64,000 bases of DNA, from positions 62,001 through 126,000 of the forward strand of contig NJFT01000032.1 in the NCBI GenBank assembly GCA_002221725.1. The letters are read 5' to 3'. This DNA is from Scedosporium boydii. Lineage: Eukaryota > Ascomycota > Sordariomycetes > Microascales > Microascaceae. The translations under genes were made by a program, and so were the position numbers. How positions within the stretch are numbered: position 1 is the stretch's first letter; the number at the start of each line of letters is the position of its first letter. Under the pieces are notes generated by a model, which saw only the letters and a program-made list of their open reading frames with translations, was not told where the DNA came from and did no database searches. This document shows, one piece after another, positions 37,210 through 49,241 of this stretch.

Positions 37210-40200
37210 TTTGAATGGTAATTTTCGTCCGTCAACTCCCTTTATTTGATCCTAAGATTTCAACGTTCTGCGAACGTCATAGGTTCTATTAGTCGGCAGA
37301 GCGCATTTCAAGACGAGGTCATTCGCGCAACGTTGCTCAAAGGGATAAGTAGCTCGGCAGTGTACTGTCCACTCCCAGGGAAAGAAAGGAAAAGATGAGA
37401 AAAGAGGGACAGCAATGCGCTTGCATTTTGTGCTAGGGGAGTACGAGCACATACATCTTAGATTTTGGCTTCGTCTGGACACGCCGCGTGCTGGTCGAGA
37501 AATCGTGACGAAGCAAGGACGGGGCGGGAAGCTGCGCAGGACGAGCTTCAAATCATTACGAAGAGGCGCTCTGACGCCCGTTTCCGGTGCCGGCGAGGAC
37601 GGAGAGGTGCAAGAAATAGAGTGCCTTTCTTCCCTATTCCAAGTTTTTCGGTGTATCGTTGCTCTACACTTTTTTTGAGAATTTGGTCGGGGAGGTGTGG
37701 GTTGGGAATCGAAATCGACGTCGCTCGCTCGGATCGGAGTCGGAGTCGTTCGTAGTACACGATCCGTGTGAGTGAATGGCTTGTGTGAAGGTGTAAGCTC
37801 TTGGTTCATTCACCTTGAGCAAATGGCCCAAGAATAAGACCAACGGCGACGTAACGACGGAAATAGGAAGGGCAGGAAGGGAAACGGAGTAAAAGAAGGG
37901 GGGGGAGGAAAAGGGAATAATATCGAGAAAGGGCAGTAACAAAATCTCGGGCCCGGCCTCTTGTACAGGCAATGGGATGTGGCGGGAGAAGGGGGGGGAG
38001 GGACCAGTCGACCAGGGAGACGCTGTAGACGCAGACGTGGATGGAGTAGCGGTACCAGGGTGTGTCTGACAGGTTTCCGGCGCTTCGTGGGACGGATCAA
38101 TTGATAATAATAGGGCGGGGAAAGCGTGTCTCTGGGTATGCCTGGAGTTTGCGAGATGCGTTGGCGCTTGACCCACAGCTTTGAGCGGCGGGCTCTTCCA
38201 CACACGACTCACCTTCTCGTGTAAGAATACTCTCTTTCTTGCTTCCCTCGGTGGGGTATCGCCCCTTTCTACACACTCACAGCCCAGACAGCTTGTACTA
38301 CTGAGATGCAGAATCCTGGGTGATGCACAAGAAAGCTGCAGAAGAGGTGCGTCCAGGTACCTCGGAAGTGAGGAGCAGGCGAGAAGTACAAAATGGTAGA
38401 ATAATACCGAGTCTCCAGAAGGTTGGGACGGAAGCCGGATTGAACTAGGGTTCAGTGGAGTTGCAGATCACTACTTCGTAGAGCAGCGAAGAAATATAGA
38501 AGAGAGGAAAGCTAGACGAAACAGAATGATATAATGCTGAGAAGGGCAAAGAAGGAAATAGGAGGCCAGATTTTACTCGATCTTGGGATTTGGGTGGAGG
38601 GATGGGGAAAAGCGATCCGGTGATGGAGTTGGTGTGGTAGTATGGAGGATGGAGGATGGAGGACGGAGATGGGCGTGTCCAATGTGCGTTTGACTGGTCT
38701 CGCCCATGGGTGTGAGTGTAAGTACAAGCAAGCAGCAGTGGAAGGAGACGTAGGGATCAATGTCGAATGTGACTTGAAATACAAGTAAAATACGGTCACT
38801 ACAGGTACGGACCAACAGAACAGAGCCATGGGCTGGCGCAAGGAAGCTACTGCGCAGTAGTAATTATTCCATAGAATCCAAGCGTCCATTTACAAGCAGC
38901 TTCTGGTAGATACAAGAATGGGTCCTGGAGCTGGTGAAGATCTTGCAATACCGACGAGTATAGGTACATCGGGGCAGGTTGGCAAATCCCGAGTCGCCGT
39001 GGTATCCGCTACAAGGGATGTAGTGTACATGATGTGTGTGTGAATGTGCATGCGGGCCAAACCAGAACGTTTGTTCATGGGGACAAGGGGCCAGGATCTC
39101 CGTATTGGCGCGTAATGGAAGGCGGGAACTGGCTGCTCCAGAGGTGGATCGAATCATCTCAGATCTCGATGCTTGTCCGAGGACGAGTAAAATTAACCAG
39201 GGTATAATTCAAGCTAACGTGGCGGGGCTTTACTTGTAGACACTTCAAAACGGCGCGCGAAACGCATCAAGTGAAGTTGATTTGATGTATTCGTTGAACT
39301 ACGAAATTAAAGAAGGTGCGTGCTTACTTCGTATCGTCAAAAAGTTGAATTTGAGGAAAGGGCAGGATACTTGAGTAATACTAGCAGTGCACAATCATCA
39401 CATCGGGAAGCAAGCATGGAAGCATCCATGGGAACATGGGAACATGAGAACATGGGAACATGTGCGCAAGCATGATGGGCCAAATCGGCCGGGTTGCATG
39501 GACCAGTTGGCAGACACTGACCAGGGTCGTAAAGTGCTCCGCTCTTGCAGTGCATACCGTGAGCGGTATAGCCTGTATGCTAGAGGCAAACGTCTGGTCC
39601 ATTGTCCTTGTAGAGGGGGGAAAGCAGACGAGAAGAGCAGACTCAACGCGAAAATGCCCCAGATTAAAGCGTGGGAACGGTCAAGCCACGACATGCCGAG
39701 CCCTCGATATGACACCAACGGCCCTGGTTGGGTGCCATCATCCATAGGCTGTTATTGCTAGGTGTAGAAAATAGATTATCATCATTCAACAATGCGGTGC
39801 GAATTCAACAGGCGCGGTACCAGTACACAAGTACGAAGCACGAGTACGACGAACTCGAACACACTCAATTGATGCCTCAGACGGATTCGCATTGATACCG
39901 AACTCGTTCATTGGTGTACAGGTATCAATTTTCTCGATCTCTTTCGTAACCTGGAAGTCACACCCCAAGCATCCGTTTGAGCCAACTTCGTAGCATCCTT
40001 TGCTGCGACTCGACGGGGAGCAAGGCATAGCGTACATCAATAATGTCCTAAAATTAGATTTTGGCTACTGCGAGCCTATTGTACATCAGCCATCGCCTCC
40101 GCCACTACCCAAACAAGCCATGAGATCAAGGGACCAAACATCGACGCAAACAGACATTGAACCAGAAGGAGAAGAAAAAACTTCAATCGACGACTACGGT

Positions 40201-43200
40201 ACCCTTACGGATGCTACATCACCAATCGCGTATTGACGGGATCGAGAGGGGGGGAAAAATCTGTCCTTGGGGGCTATTTATTACGGACAACGTCCAAGCC
40301 CATTCCAGGCCAGCCGACCTGTAAAAATGGAACCATTATCTCGAAAGTGTGATGCCCTCTTAGCCTGGTCGAGACTTCTTGTATGAGCACTCGAAATATC
40401 TCAGCGACCGGGATAAAATGGTATTATTTGATGGCATGAAGTACTAATACGGAAAACAGGGAATAACGAGAAGAGATTGGAGGTTGATAGATCAATTAGA
40501 GGCTATCACATCGTCATGACATTAATCCGAAGAGCGAGAAAGGATTGATCTTCCCGCTTCTTGTTGAGACAGTCTCGTGAGGTACCTGGCGAGCTCGCAG
40601 AGATCAAGTAGGAACGGAAGTACCTAATCTGTTCGGGGAAGCTCTGCTGTCCGCGCTCTGCTGTGTGGGTGTGTTAGAGGACAGGCCTGTACGAAGTAGT
40701 GTAATCGTACCTTACAGACCGGGATGGACCTGCCGTCCCAGTCACGGCCCAGTTTCAGATGTGACGTTCGTGACTAGTGTGTTCAGTAGCACTTTGGCAG
40801 TACCCATCCCCATCCCCAATCTGCGCAGTGGCCCATCGCACGACATGGCAAACGAACGGCCTGCTGTATCGGTTCGCCCAAAGTAGTGCAGTTATGCAAT
40901 GACGGCATCCCGCCGCAATCGTGAGCGCCAATGTGAAGGGGCAACTGAATTCTCGACTCGAGAAAGAGAAACGAACCCGCTTAAGCAGCAATGCCATTTG
41001 TGTGCCCACTATACTCAGAACATCGAGGCCAAAAAAGAGGGAGGGGGACAATGACCAAAAGACGGGTAGCCGCGAGGAAGGAGCAAGAAAAAAAGCTCGA
41101 CGTCGGTTGGGCATCGGCGGGGTCAAGTGGACGGAGTGTGGTTGTGGAAGCGCCCAACCAGCTGTGGTCAAGGCACCTACGGCCCGCGATTGGTTGCCTA
41201 ACCTGCACCTACTTTCACAGCTCTGGCCAATCACAGCGTCTATCACTTTAACCAACAGGGATCTAATCGCCCGCTCCCGGCTCTTATTTGCTGCACCTAT
41301 TGCCCCGGTCCCGCTCAGACTTTCCCTGCCACCAAGAAGAGAAAGCTCTTTCCTCGAATCTCTTGGCTTTTTGCAACCGGGTGAGTGCGATGCGTGCGAA
41401 GTACCCTCGGAAGTACTTCGTAGCTCCCTTTGCTCTTTCCGCTAGACCTTCCTTCCCGTTCTCTTCACACGGGGACCCACTCGACACTTTTTAGCGGGAA
41501 TCCTTCCTTTGCATCAAGAGACAGGGTCCCTTTTAGTGCGCCGTTTCACTCACTTACACACGCTCCCAAGTACTTCAGGTGGAAAAGAACATTGAGGAGT
41601 GTACGAAGCACACGCAAACAGAAGTATCGAAGCGATTCGAATACTTCGTTTCCTACGTTCGTCTGCTCCTTCCTTCAATGTTAGCGTAGATATTGAGCTC
41701 GTGGTCAGCGCTGGAGCAGGAACAACTTCAAGTCCTCGCACCTACTCCGTAAATGGAAAGAGGCTGGGCTAACTCGAGTTGGAGGAATAACGGTCTGATG
41801 TCTAAATGACACGATTTTCACCCAGAAGCTATCAATTGACCCCGAAATTTGTGAACGCCATCTGCAAGCGACCTCGAGGGCGGTGACGGCTCACACGCCC
41901 AGCAATTTTGCGTATTTGAGAACAAAAAGAGTCATGGACGACAAGATGGCAAACCTCGAAGGCGATATTTAGACGCTTGCAGAGCTGAATGTCATCCAAT
42001 GACAGCACCAAGCCTCGATTCGAGTGAAGAATGGAACGATTTCGATCTCTTTCGTCCCAATCCGTGTGGTCCGCTAAACCTGTCGGCGGGCAGTGCAACC
42101 CCCACGCATGAAAAAGGCGAGTGCATCCGCTTGAAGACGGATGTTCCTGGATCCAGGATAACCAACAACATCGAGCTCCGTCTCTTGCCGAGTTGAATCT
42201 TCTTCAATTGGGTTTCATGGGGCGAATATGCCGCAAAGTGAACGTGTTAGATGATAATCTCGATCGCATTCCTGATATTGTGCTCGTGCTCCAGCATCCG
42301 GGAACGAGTGGTGGTTCCTGGCTGGTGCTCTCGATTCAGAGGCTTGGCAAATCGGCCACCCCTGCAAGCTGAGGCAGCTCGGAGCCAATTGCTTCGTTTT
42401 TCGTCACAACTCCTCGATCAGCGCCATTTTCCAAGTTTGATATCTGTTGCAGAGCTTCAGCCAACAAAAAGTAAGGGACTGTCTCCTCTCAGTCTCGTCT
42501 CCACTAGGTTGTCTGACAGAATTTTCCAGACCCCCCCCGGAGGTCCTTTGGCGGCGGCGTACAGAGGGTCCCGCCCGAGGAGGTGAGACATTTCTACGTC
42601 CTGTCGCCGTGAGCATATTCTGGGAACGGGGCCTAATACGCCGAGGACATAACGATGGATTCTTCTCCTCAGACAATCGGAGGCCAAGGACGTCCCATTG
42701 ACTCAACCTCCGTTGAAGTGGATACAGGTAGCCAAGGTCATGTGCCCTCTTGGCTATGGATCCTCTCGCTCGCCGCCAGTGACGATCATGAAACCAAGAG
42801 AAGACTGATCCGCTCTCAGAGCGCGTCAAGCAAATGGCGACTCGCGATCGCTGAGGACGAAAGAATCGCATCGATATGTAGAGCCGGAAGCCCGGCTGTA
42901 CGGAGGAGGGCATGCACATGTGATCTCTGATGCTAGGGGAAGGTCATGCCATCGCTGGCGCCTCGCCGCAGATATGGTCCCCTGCTTACACCAAATCCAG
43001 GACAGCCGTCCAACCAGACGAAGCATTGCAACCGCACACATTAGAGCGTTTGAAATACTCAATTTCATTCCTGGTCTGAGACACTAACAAGCCTAATGCA
43101 ATGGCGCTTTTGACAGTGTTGGCTCTTAAGCGTTTGTTCGAACTCCCAAAAAAGCAATCTTCGGCCATCCGGCTTCAATTACGAAGTAAACCTTGGCATC

Positions 43201-46200
43201 GGGCTGGGACGCATCTATGTATCCATCAGCTCCGGGGTCCCTGTCGTCGATCGGTCCCCGTGCTTCGACAACCTTGCCATTATCCTACATCGGCATCGTG
43301 GTGGAGATAGAGTAATAATGAGCGGTGTCCTTGCGCTCTTCTCCGCCGTTGTATTGTATTGTACATTCGCTCTGGTGAGATTACAGCACGGCAATCCTTA
43401 CAAGTAAAGTCGGAAACTCTTGACACAACGGGCTCCCCAAGGCTGTGAGCGTCACATCGATGAAACTATGAATGGGCGCGGCCCTGTCGCCTCCCGCAAG
43501 CCGGTCAATAATGGCACATCGATATTGCTTTGTACGGAGAATTGACAGCGCCCCAAGCCGGGCCTCTTTTTAACCCTTGCCCCTGAGCCACGCCAACTGC
43601 GGCTCGGCTGCGAACTACCCTTGCAAGCCTGCAAGGGGCTTCATTATGGGAGGCATCAATAGCTCTGTCTTTCTAATGTCCTTGTCCGAAGAGACGTTTG
43701 TTGTTGTTCTCTTTCTTCGAGCGGTCCGCCTTTGTTTGCCTTGAAGACGGCAAGATTGCACATTGAGATGATTCCCATGCCTCGGCCTCGGCGTTACAAG
43801 GTCATTACGAAAATACAAGGGGGTTTTATTCCGTCTGGCGGAGTCGCCCACCATCTTTCAGATCAATTCCCAGTTCAGAAGACTCGGTACACCTCCGACC
43901 ACCAACTGTACGAATAGTGTGTGTCACTTGTAGCAATGGCCCGTTCCGAGTTAGGCCATGAGCATGGTCGAGTTCGCAAACCTTGGGCAAGGCTGCCCAT
44001 CGTCTGCACACTGCGGGTCTTATTTTAGGCATTATGTTGAAGCTCATCATAACGTAGCAGCCACCAAGCCTGAATTCATGGGTGCTGAACAGAGGAAGGA
44101 TGAAGCGGAGATGAAATGCTTCCCCACCCCCGCGCCCCTCGAGAGTCTGTGCTCTCCCAGACAAAGTGGACGATGCATTGCGGCTTTACAAACGACGCGA
44201 CTTTTATGACATGGCGCAGTCATTGTCTCGAGGAGAAACGAGTCATGAATTCTACGGCATGAGGGCTTCTACAAGTACATCCGGACATTTCGCCAATGCG
44301 TGTGTGCATCCATCACGAAGAAACCGGGAAAAGTACACAGACTCGTATCTCGAACCCCGGATAGAAAGCTACGAAGTACGCCGAACGCCATGTTGCGCCA
44401 GCCCCGGCCAGGAACGAGTGAGGATATCTTAGTCCTAATCACATCAGCAACAAACGTGCAAAATCTCTGCGCCACGGGAGGTGGGGAAAAAAAGCCATGA
44501 ACCCATAGTTCAAACGGTCGCCGCCCTAATACAGTCGATATGATAGGACTGGCTTCTCCATGCTTAAGCCCAATTTCCCCAAGCAGACTGATGCGTCGTT
44601 TTAGTACACCTGAGTTCTCTTTTCTCCTCTCTTGTTCGTCACAAATCTCCCCGTTTGTTAGCGTTACAGGATCAATGCCAGACTGTGGAGAAGACAGGAC
44701 TTAGATACGACTAATAGCAGGGCCCGTCACAGTTCAATGAATCGACTTATCTCATATCACACACACACACACTTCGGATCACGCACTATACATAGGCGAG
44801 ACGACCCTTGCCTTTGCATCTTGCATGGCTCTTCACATTAGTGGGTAAAGTGGTGGCGGAAAGCAAAAACTTCCTGTGGGTGGGCGGATGGATGGCTGCT
44901 TTGAGTGGACAACGAGGGGGACCCCGGTTTGACGTAGAGGGGGGGAAGTGCCCTCTGGGCGAGCTGACCGAAATTTGCTTGGTGGGAGATGCACGAACCG
45001 GGCGCCTCCTCCAACCTCCCAAGGCTCCCAACGAAGACGAGCAAGGAACCAGGAGATTATATCCCACGACGACGAGTTCGAGGGGGCCAGACATCTCGGA
45101 TAGGTCTTTTTCCTGTGATACCTCAGTTGATTATACCCGGTATCACCACTAAAGAAAAGCGCCCGTGCCCTTATGTTCCTGGATTATTTTTCTCTTTCTC
45201 CATGTCGTCACAGGGCTTTTAGTGGTAATACGACCGCCTTTTTCATGCCCGAGTTTACGTTTTGGGTATATCTGGGTAAGCGTAACCACCCCTCCTCGGA
45301 AGATCACAATACGCTTTGAGCATGAAGAGAAAAAGATATCACATCGGATTCCATTCCTGCCTTGTGCGATCCCGGTCCTTGGGTGATTTTTCTCTCTCTC
45401 TACTTGTATACTACATTCTAGATACGATTTCAAGACGATCTAATAAGACAAAGTACAGTGACTTGGACCTGAAGAGCTAAGACTCGATGCGACGTGGAAC
45501 GTGATGAATCCCGAGTCGCCTCCAGGCCCAAAATCCGGCCGCCTTTTTAACCCATCAAGGCATAGAGCTGAAGTGTGTTAGGTACCGTTGCCAGGATATA
45601 TCCTGGAAAGCAGGAATAACCCAACGAAAATCAAACCATGCTTTAGCTTCTGAAGATTAAGATGTAGAAAAGAACTCATGCATGAATCGTCGAGATACGA
45701 ACCAACATGGGCTCTTTCAACGCGATTGAGGCGAAAAGCGGTCATTTTAACGGCCGCGAGCATGAATATCTTTGTCTAAGGATGCATTGTTTCCACGCCA
45801 CGAATCCTCTCTTTACTCGGCTGAGTGCCGCCGGCCTGGCCTCGACCCATCGAAGGCTGCCTCCTGTCGAAGACAAATGCCTATGGAAGCGACGGCAATT
45901 CCACTTGTAGTATTATAGCTGAAAGAACCGTTTGTAGCAAATATTCCCGACCCTCCAGCGGGGGATACCTATCCCGAACCACCCCATCACCAATGAAGCG
46001 TATCGTAGGCCTTGGGATTTGTTTAAGCTCAGGGGGTGTTCAAACGAGCCGCGCCTTCCGTTTTAGTTGGCTCCTAGCCTCGGATATGTGGTGAGGATGG
46101 CATCTTGCACACCCTCTTTTAGGAGGGGGCCTAAAGATCCACAAGAGTGTGGTAAGGCAGGAGGGGAAAGTGGTGGATGGGGAGAAGAGGGGGTGGGACG

Positions 46201-47910
46201 CATGGGGGCATGGTCACGCATTTTGTGGATCTTTGCTTGCTTGTGGCTTCTAGCAAGTTGAGTGAGGAGTATTCTTCTTTTTCCCCCATTCGGTATCTTT
46301 TTTTACCCTTCTTTGTTCGAGATAGAGGCTTCTGTTATGGTATTGTTCGAAGGCTCTGGAAGGCAAAGGTAGACGAGGAAGATGGCGTTACCCGCGCTTC
46401 TCGCGGAATGGGTGGTGATAAGGCCACGTTGAACCACTAGATATAAGGGATGATGAGCCTATTGATCTTTGCTATTGTTCCTCCCTACGTTTTCGCGATA
46501 GGCATATTCCAGACACTGCCGGCAAGCTACAGCCTACACAGGCCCTATCTGTAAGCCAAACGACAATAAGAGCGTCAGCCAGCATCAGCCATTGCCCAAA
46601 AATACCCGACCCAGCCTTCACCCTCTCAACGTCGAGAGAAGCTTCGACCTTCCGAATGAGTCAATTCAGGAACAGTTTGCACCATTCTACTTCTCCCCTT
46701 GCTGAACAAAGTCCGTCCATATGTTGTGTCCCCTCCACTGTTCTCGGCATCTCCGGTTCCGGGGCCGGAGACGGCTCGGCGTGAGATGCCGCGAGGTCTG
46801 CCGTGAAATATTCTTTTACCACCATTTCGGGAGGCTGATCCTCCGGAGAGGAAAAGTGTAGCTTATTTACGTCCTTTCATTAGATAGGGAGAAATAGAGA
46901 GGAGCTAGTCGATGGCTAGCATGTGAAAATTGATCTGCCACGAGAGAGTGATGAGAACCCTTATGATACGTGTCAAGTAGTCGAGATGTGGCGAGGTCCG
47001 ATTCTTTTTCTGCCTCAAGGAGAGGCAAGGGAGAAGATGGCATTCGAGAAGGAGAACTTGATCCTTTGCTGCATATGCCCGATCATCGGGAGAGCAAGGA
47101 TGGAATCAGCCATGTGGCGGAGGGGGACCTGAATGAATGTCGTCCGCCCTTGAGTCTATGTTCTTTCCTGTTCTTCCGCCTTTTCTCTTCCTGGAGACTG
47201 AAGTATGGTATAGACTACGGTAGTAAACCCCTCATCTGGAGCTTATTGAGCCCAACTTTGGATGAAAGACTATGCTGGATCCCGATTCAAGTCTAGGACA
47301 GTTCGGTGTGGCATTCACCAGCTGCTATCCGGCCAACGGCCGTTTGCCATTTCACATCGAGTGAGGTCCAGAATTAGATGGAGCTAGTCAGGGAAGTTTT
47401 CCTAACCTCTCTGAGGATGTTTTGATAAGTATAAACTGACCATAACGAGTTCATCTAAGTTGAGAGTTAGGAAAAGCAAGAAAACACGGGCCTCACGCTC
47501 ACTGTAGTGGGAACTGGGGTGCGATTGAAGAGGGGAATTTCCGACTTGCTAGAGGAGACTATAGACGGCCTATAGACGTCTGTCTGAATTTCTGAGGACC
47601 TCCGTCGTGGGAAGCTGTGATAGAGCCATGGGTTGAGGTCCGATTGAACTCCTATCAAGGTTCCGAGAGACCTGACAGAGACGGGGAGGTCATAGACAAA
47701 GAACCCAAAATGAGCACCCTCCTCCTATCACTTGCTACTATAGTTTGCGATCTTGCTTTGTGTGTGTGCTAAATCTAGTTGTCTGAATTATACTCCTGTC
47801 AGGCAGACTCTATGCCCAACTCTATCGGGAGACTATCCCAACACTTTACACTCTACTCACAACAACAACAACTTCCTCCTTCATAAGGCGTTCTTGGAAA
47901 CAAGACTACT
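37210..47910. other. 10.7 kb gene-poor region
   Basis: Between the WD40 gene start and the first 5S rRNA gene I find no ORF with credible codon usage, splice pattern or family similarity. The first ~1 kb is the promoter of the WD40 gene. The region carries six exact copies of TACTTCGTA/TACGAAGTA (38472, 39325, 40690, 41414, 43180, 44370), a GGAGGAT microsatellite near 38645-38670, an imperfect gggaacat tandem near 39429-39461, and an AC run at about 44758-44772. Base composition is near that of the rest of the window, so there is no sign of heavy RIP-like AT enrichment. Small or non-coding genes could be hidden here. Confidence 0.55.
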
Positions 47911-48029
47911 ACATGCGACCATACCTACAGGAGAACTCGGAACCCCGTCCGCTCTTCCCTAGATAAGCCTGTGAGGGCCAGATTAGTAGTTTGGTCGGTG
48001 ACGACAAGCGAATCCCTGGTGTTGCATGT
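47911..48029 (+). rRNA. 5S ribosomal RNA gene (dispersed copy 1)
   Basis: 119 nt with the fungal 5S pattern: ACATGCGACCATACC at the 5' end, CCCCGTCCGCTC in the helix III loop region, AGTAGTTTGGTCGGTGACGA in the helix IV region, and AAGCGAATCCCTGGTGTTGC near the 3' end. Helix I pairs ACATGC (47911-47916) with GCATGT (48024-48029). Helix II pairs CCTACAG with CTGTGAGG, with one bulge. A T-rich Pol III terminator follows at once (gttttcttttttg). Family knowledge: 5S genes of filamentous ascomycetes are scattered singly, transcribed by Pol III with an internal promoter. The paired ends and terminator argue for a working gene; a mildly divergent pseudogene is the alternative. Confidence 0.85.
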
Positions 48030-48324
48030 TTTCTTTTTTGTCCGTGTTTCCTTTTTAATTTTTGGACCAGGATAACTAACCACTTCCTGGCTGTAGTTCT
48101 TCTGGTTTCGCTCACGGAGCCGTCGGATCTCGGGATGCTCAGTGTTGATGATACAGCGGCGCTAGAAACGAGCTTCGTGGATGGCGGCAGTCGCTGTGAC
48201 GACAGGCGCTCTCTGGATAGCCCAAAAGACTACACCAGCAAGACAGATTGATTTACAAAGATATTTTGACTCAGCTCAAGCACCTATTCTCCCGTCATGC
48301 AGCCCTCGTCACCATCAATAACAT

Positions 48325-48867
48325 ACAGAAAGGAGAGATCTCAGATCTAACCAACCAAGTTCCGTCCTTCCATCGTCGCCGCAAGATAGCTTTGTCCATA
48401 TTCCTCTCCGTAACCCAATATGGACCCGCAATTTTACCACAGAGGCTTCCCCGACCTCGCAAAGGAGTTCTCAGTCCTCGTTCAACATATCTGGGTCACA
48501 TATACACAAGAATCCCCATGGATCTAGACATAACCCCTGCCCTCCTATTCCCAATATCCAAGCACCAATCTTCTTGGTCTACCTCTCTGTTCTGGGAACG
48601 ATAGTTACCAGGATCGCCACGGGTTACTCTGGCGTCCTGCGTATTATTAGCAGCTTGACGCGAGTTCACGATTTTCCATATCTTGCCCTGAGCCTCGCCT
48701 GCCTCTGTTATCTCATGCCCCGCCTCGTTCCTTTCGTTTCCTGTCTTCGACAGCACGCATCTGAGCCATTGCCGAAATATGGCACTCGAGCTCAGACACG
48801 CAAACGCAACGCAAGAAAAGTTGCTACTCTATTGGAAGACTTCATGCGAAGAGCTAGAACCACATAA
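48325..48867 (+). CDS. Uncertain ORF with two hydrophobic segments
   Basis: One plus-strand frame is open for ~180 codons, ending at the stop 48865-48867, but has no ATG in its first part. Its C-terminal half reads IFLVYLSVLGTIVTRIATGY and FPYLALSLACLCYLMPRL, two possible membrane segments, then a basic tail (TRAQTRKRNARK, MRRARTT). In another frame an ATG with good context near 48420 begins MDPQFYHRGFPDLAKEFSVL and runs 35 codons. A spliced join between the two is possible, but I find no standard donor and acceptor that link them in frame. Gene status unclear; no family recognised. Confidence 0.25.
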   Translation, partial: TERRDLRSNQPSSVLPSSPQDSFVHIPLRNPIWTRNFTTEASPTSQRSSQSSFNISGSHIHKNPHGSRHNPCPPIPNIQAPIFLVYLSVLGTIVTRIATGYSGVLRIISSLTRVHDFPYLALSLACLCYLMPRLVPFVSCLRQHASEPLPKYGTRAQTRKRNARKVATLLEDFMRRARTT

Positions 48868-49009
48868 TTCTCTTCCACACCAGCTGCACTCTCTGATTTG
48901 CCAGGCCGATACGGAGATGCTGAGGGTAAGATCCTAACAAGACCGTTCGGAGTTCTTGCGCGCTAACAAGCTGGCAGAAAATACAATTACACTTCTATGG
49001 ATTGTCTGT

Positions 49010-49049
49010 GAGATATTGACGAATGTCGAGAGATATTGACGAATGTCGA
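49010..49049. repeat. Exact 20-bp tandem duplication
   Basis: Two adjacent identical copies of gagatattgacgaatgtcga. The duplication is recent or constrained; no function is evident. Confidence 0.95.
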
Positions 49050-49241
49050 TGTGTTGTACTCCTGCAAGACGCGCCACACTGGGGCTGTGCTGAGAGTGTA
49101 GTTAGCCAAACGTGCAGCCTGGTCGCCCTATATACATAACACAGCTTCCCATCATTTCATCCATAATCCGACTCGCCTGTATTCATGTTCTCCTCCCAAG
49201 TGTAAAGGATATATACACGAAGCGTGGCTATATCGTCTACC

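Larger units (their letters stand above)
48030..49241. other. Intergenic region between 5S gene 1 and SNF2 gene
   Basis: 1.2 kb. It holds an open frame with a hydrophobic end (48325-48867, listed separately), an exact 20-bp tandem duplication at 49010-49049, and the upstream DNA of the SNF2 gene. Nothing else can be supported. Confidence 0.5.

Noticed and set aside
39421..39465. gggaacat tandem as a CRISPR-like or regulatory array
   Set aside because: Units are 8 bp, directly adjacent and imperfect; it is a simple satellite with no spacers.
41625..41650. attcgaat box-B-like motif
   Set aside because: It is part of a short palindrome with TACTTCG-like words; no D-arm or acceptor stem found.
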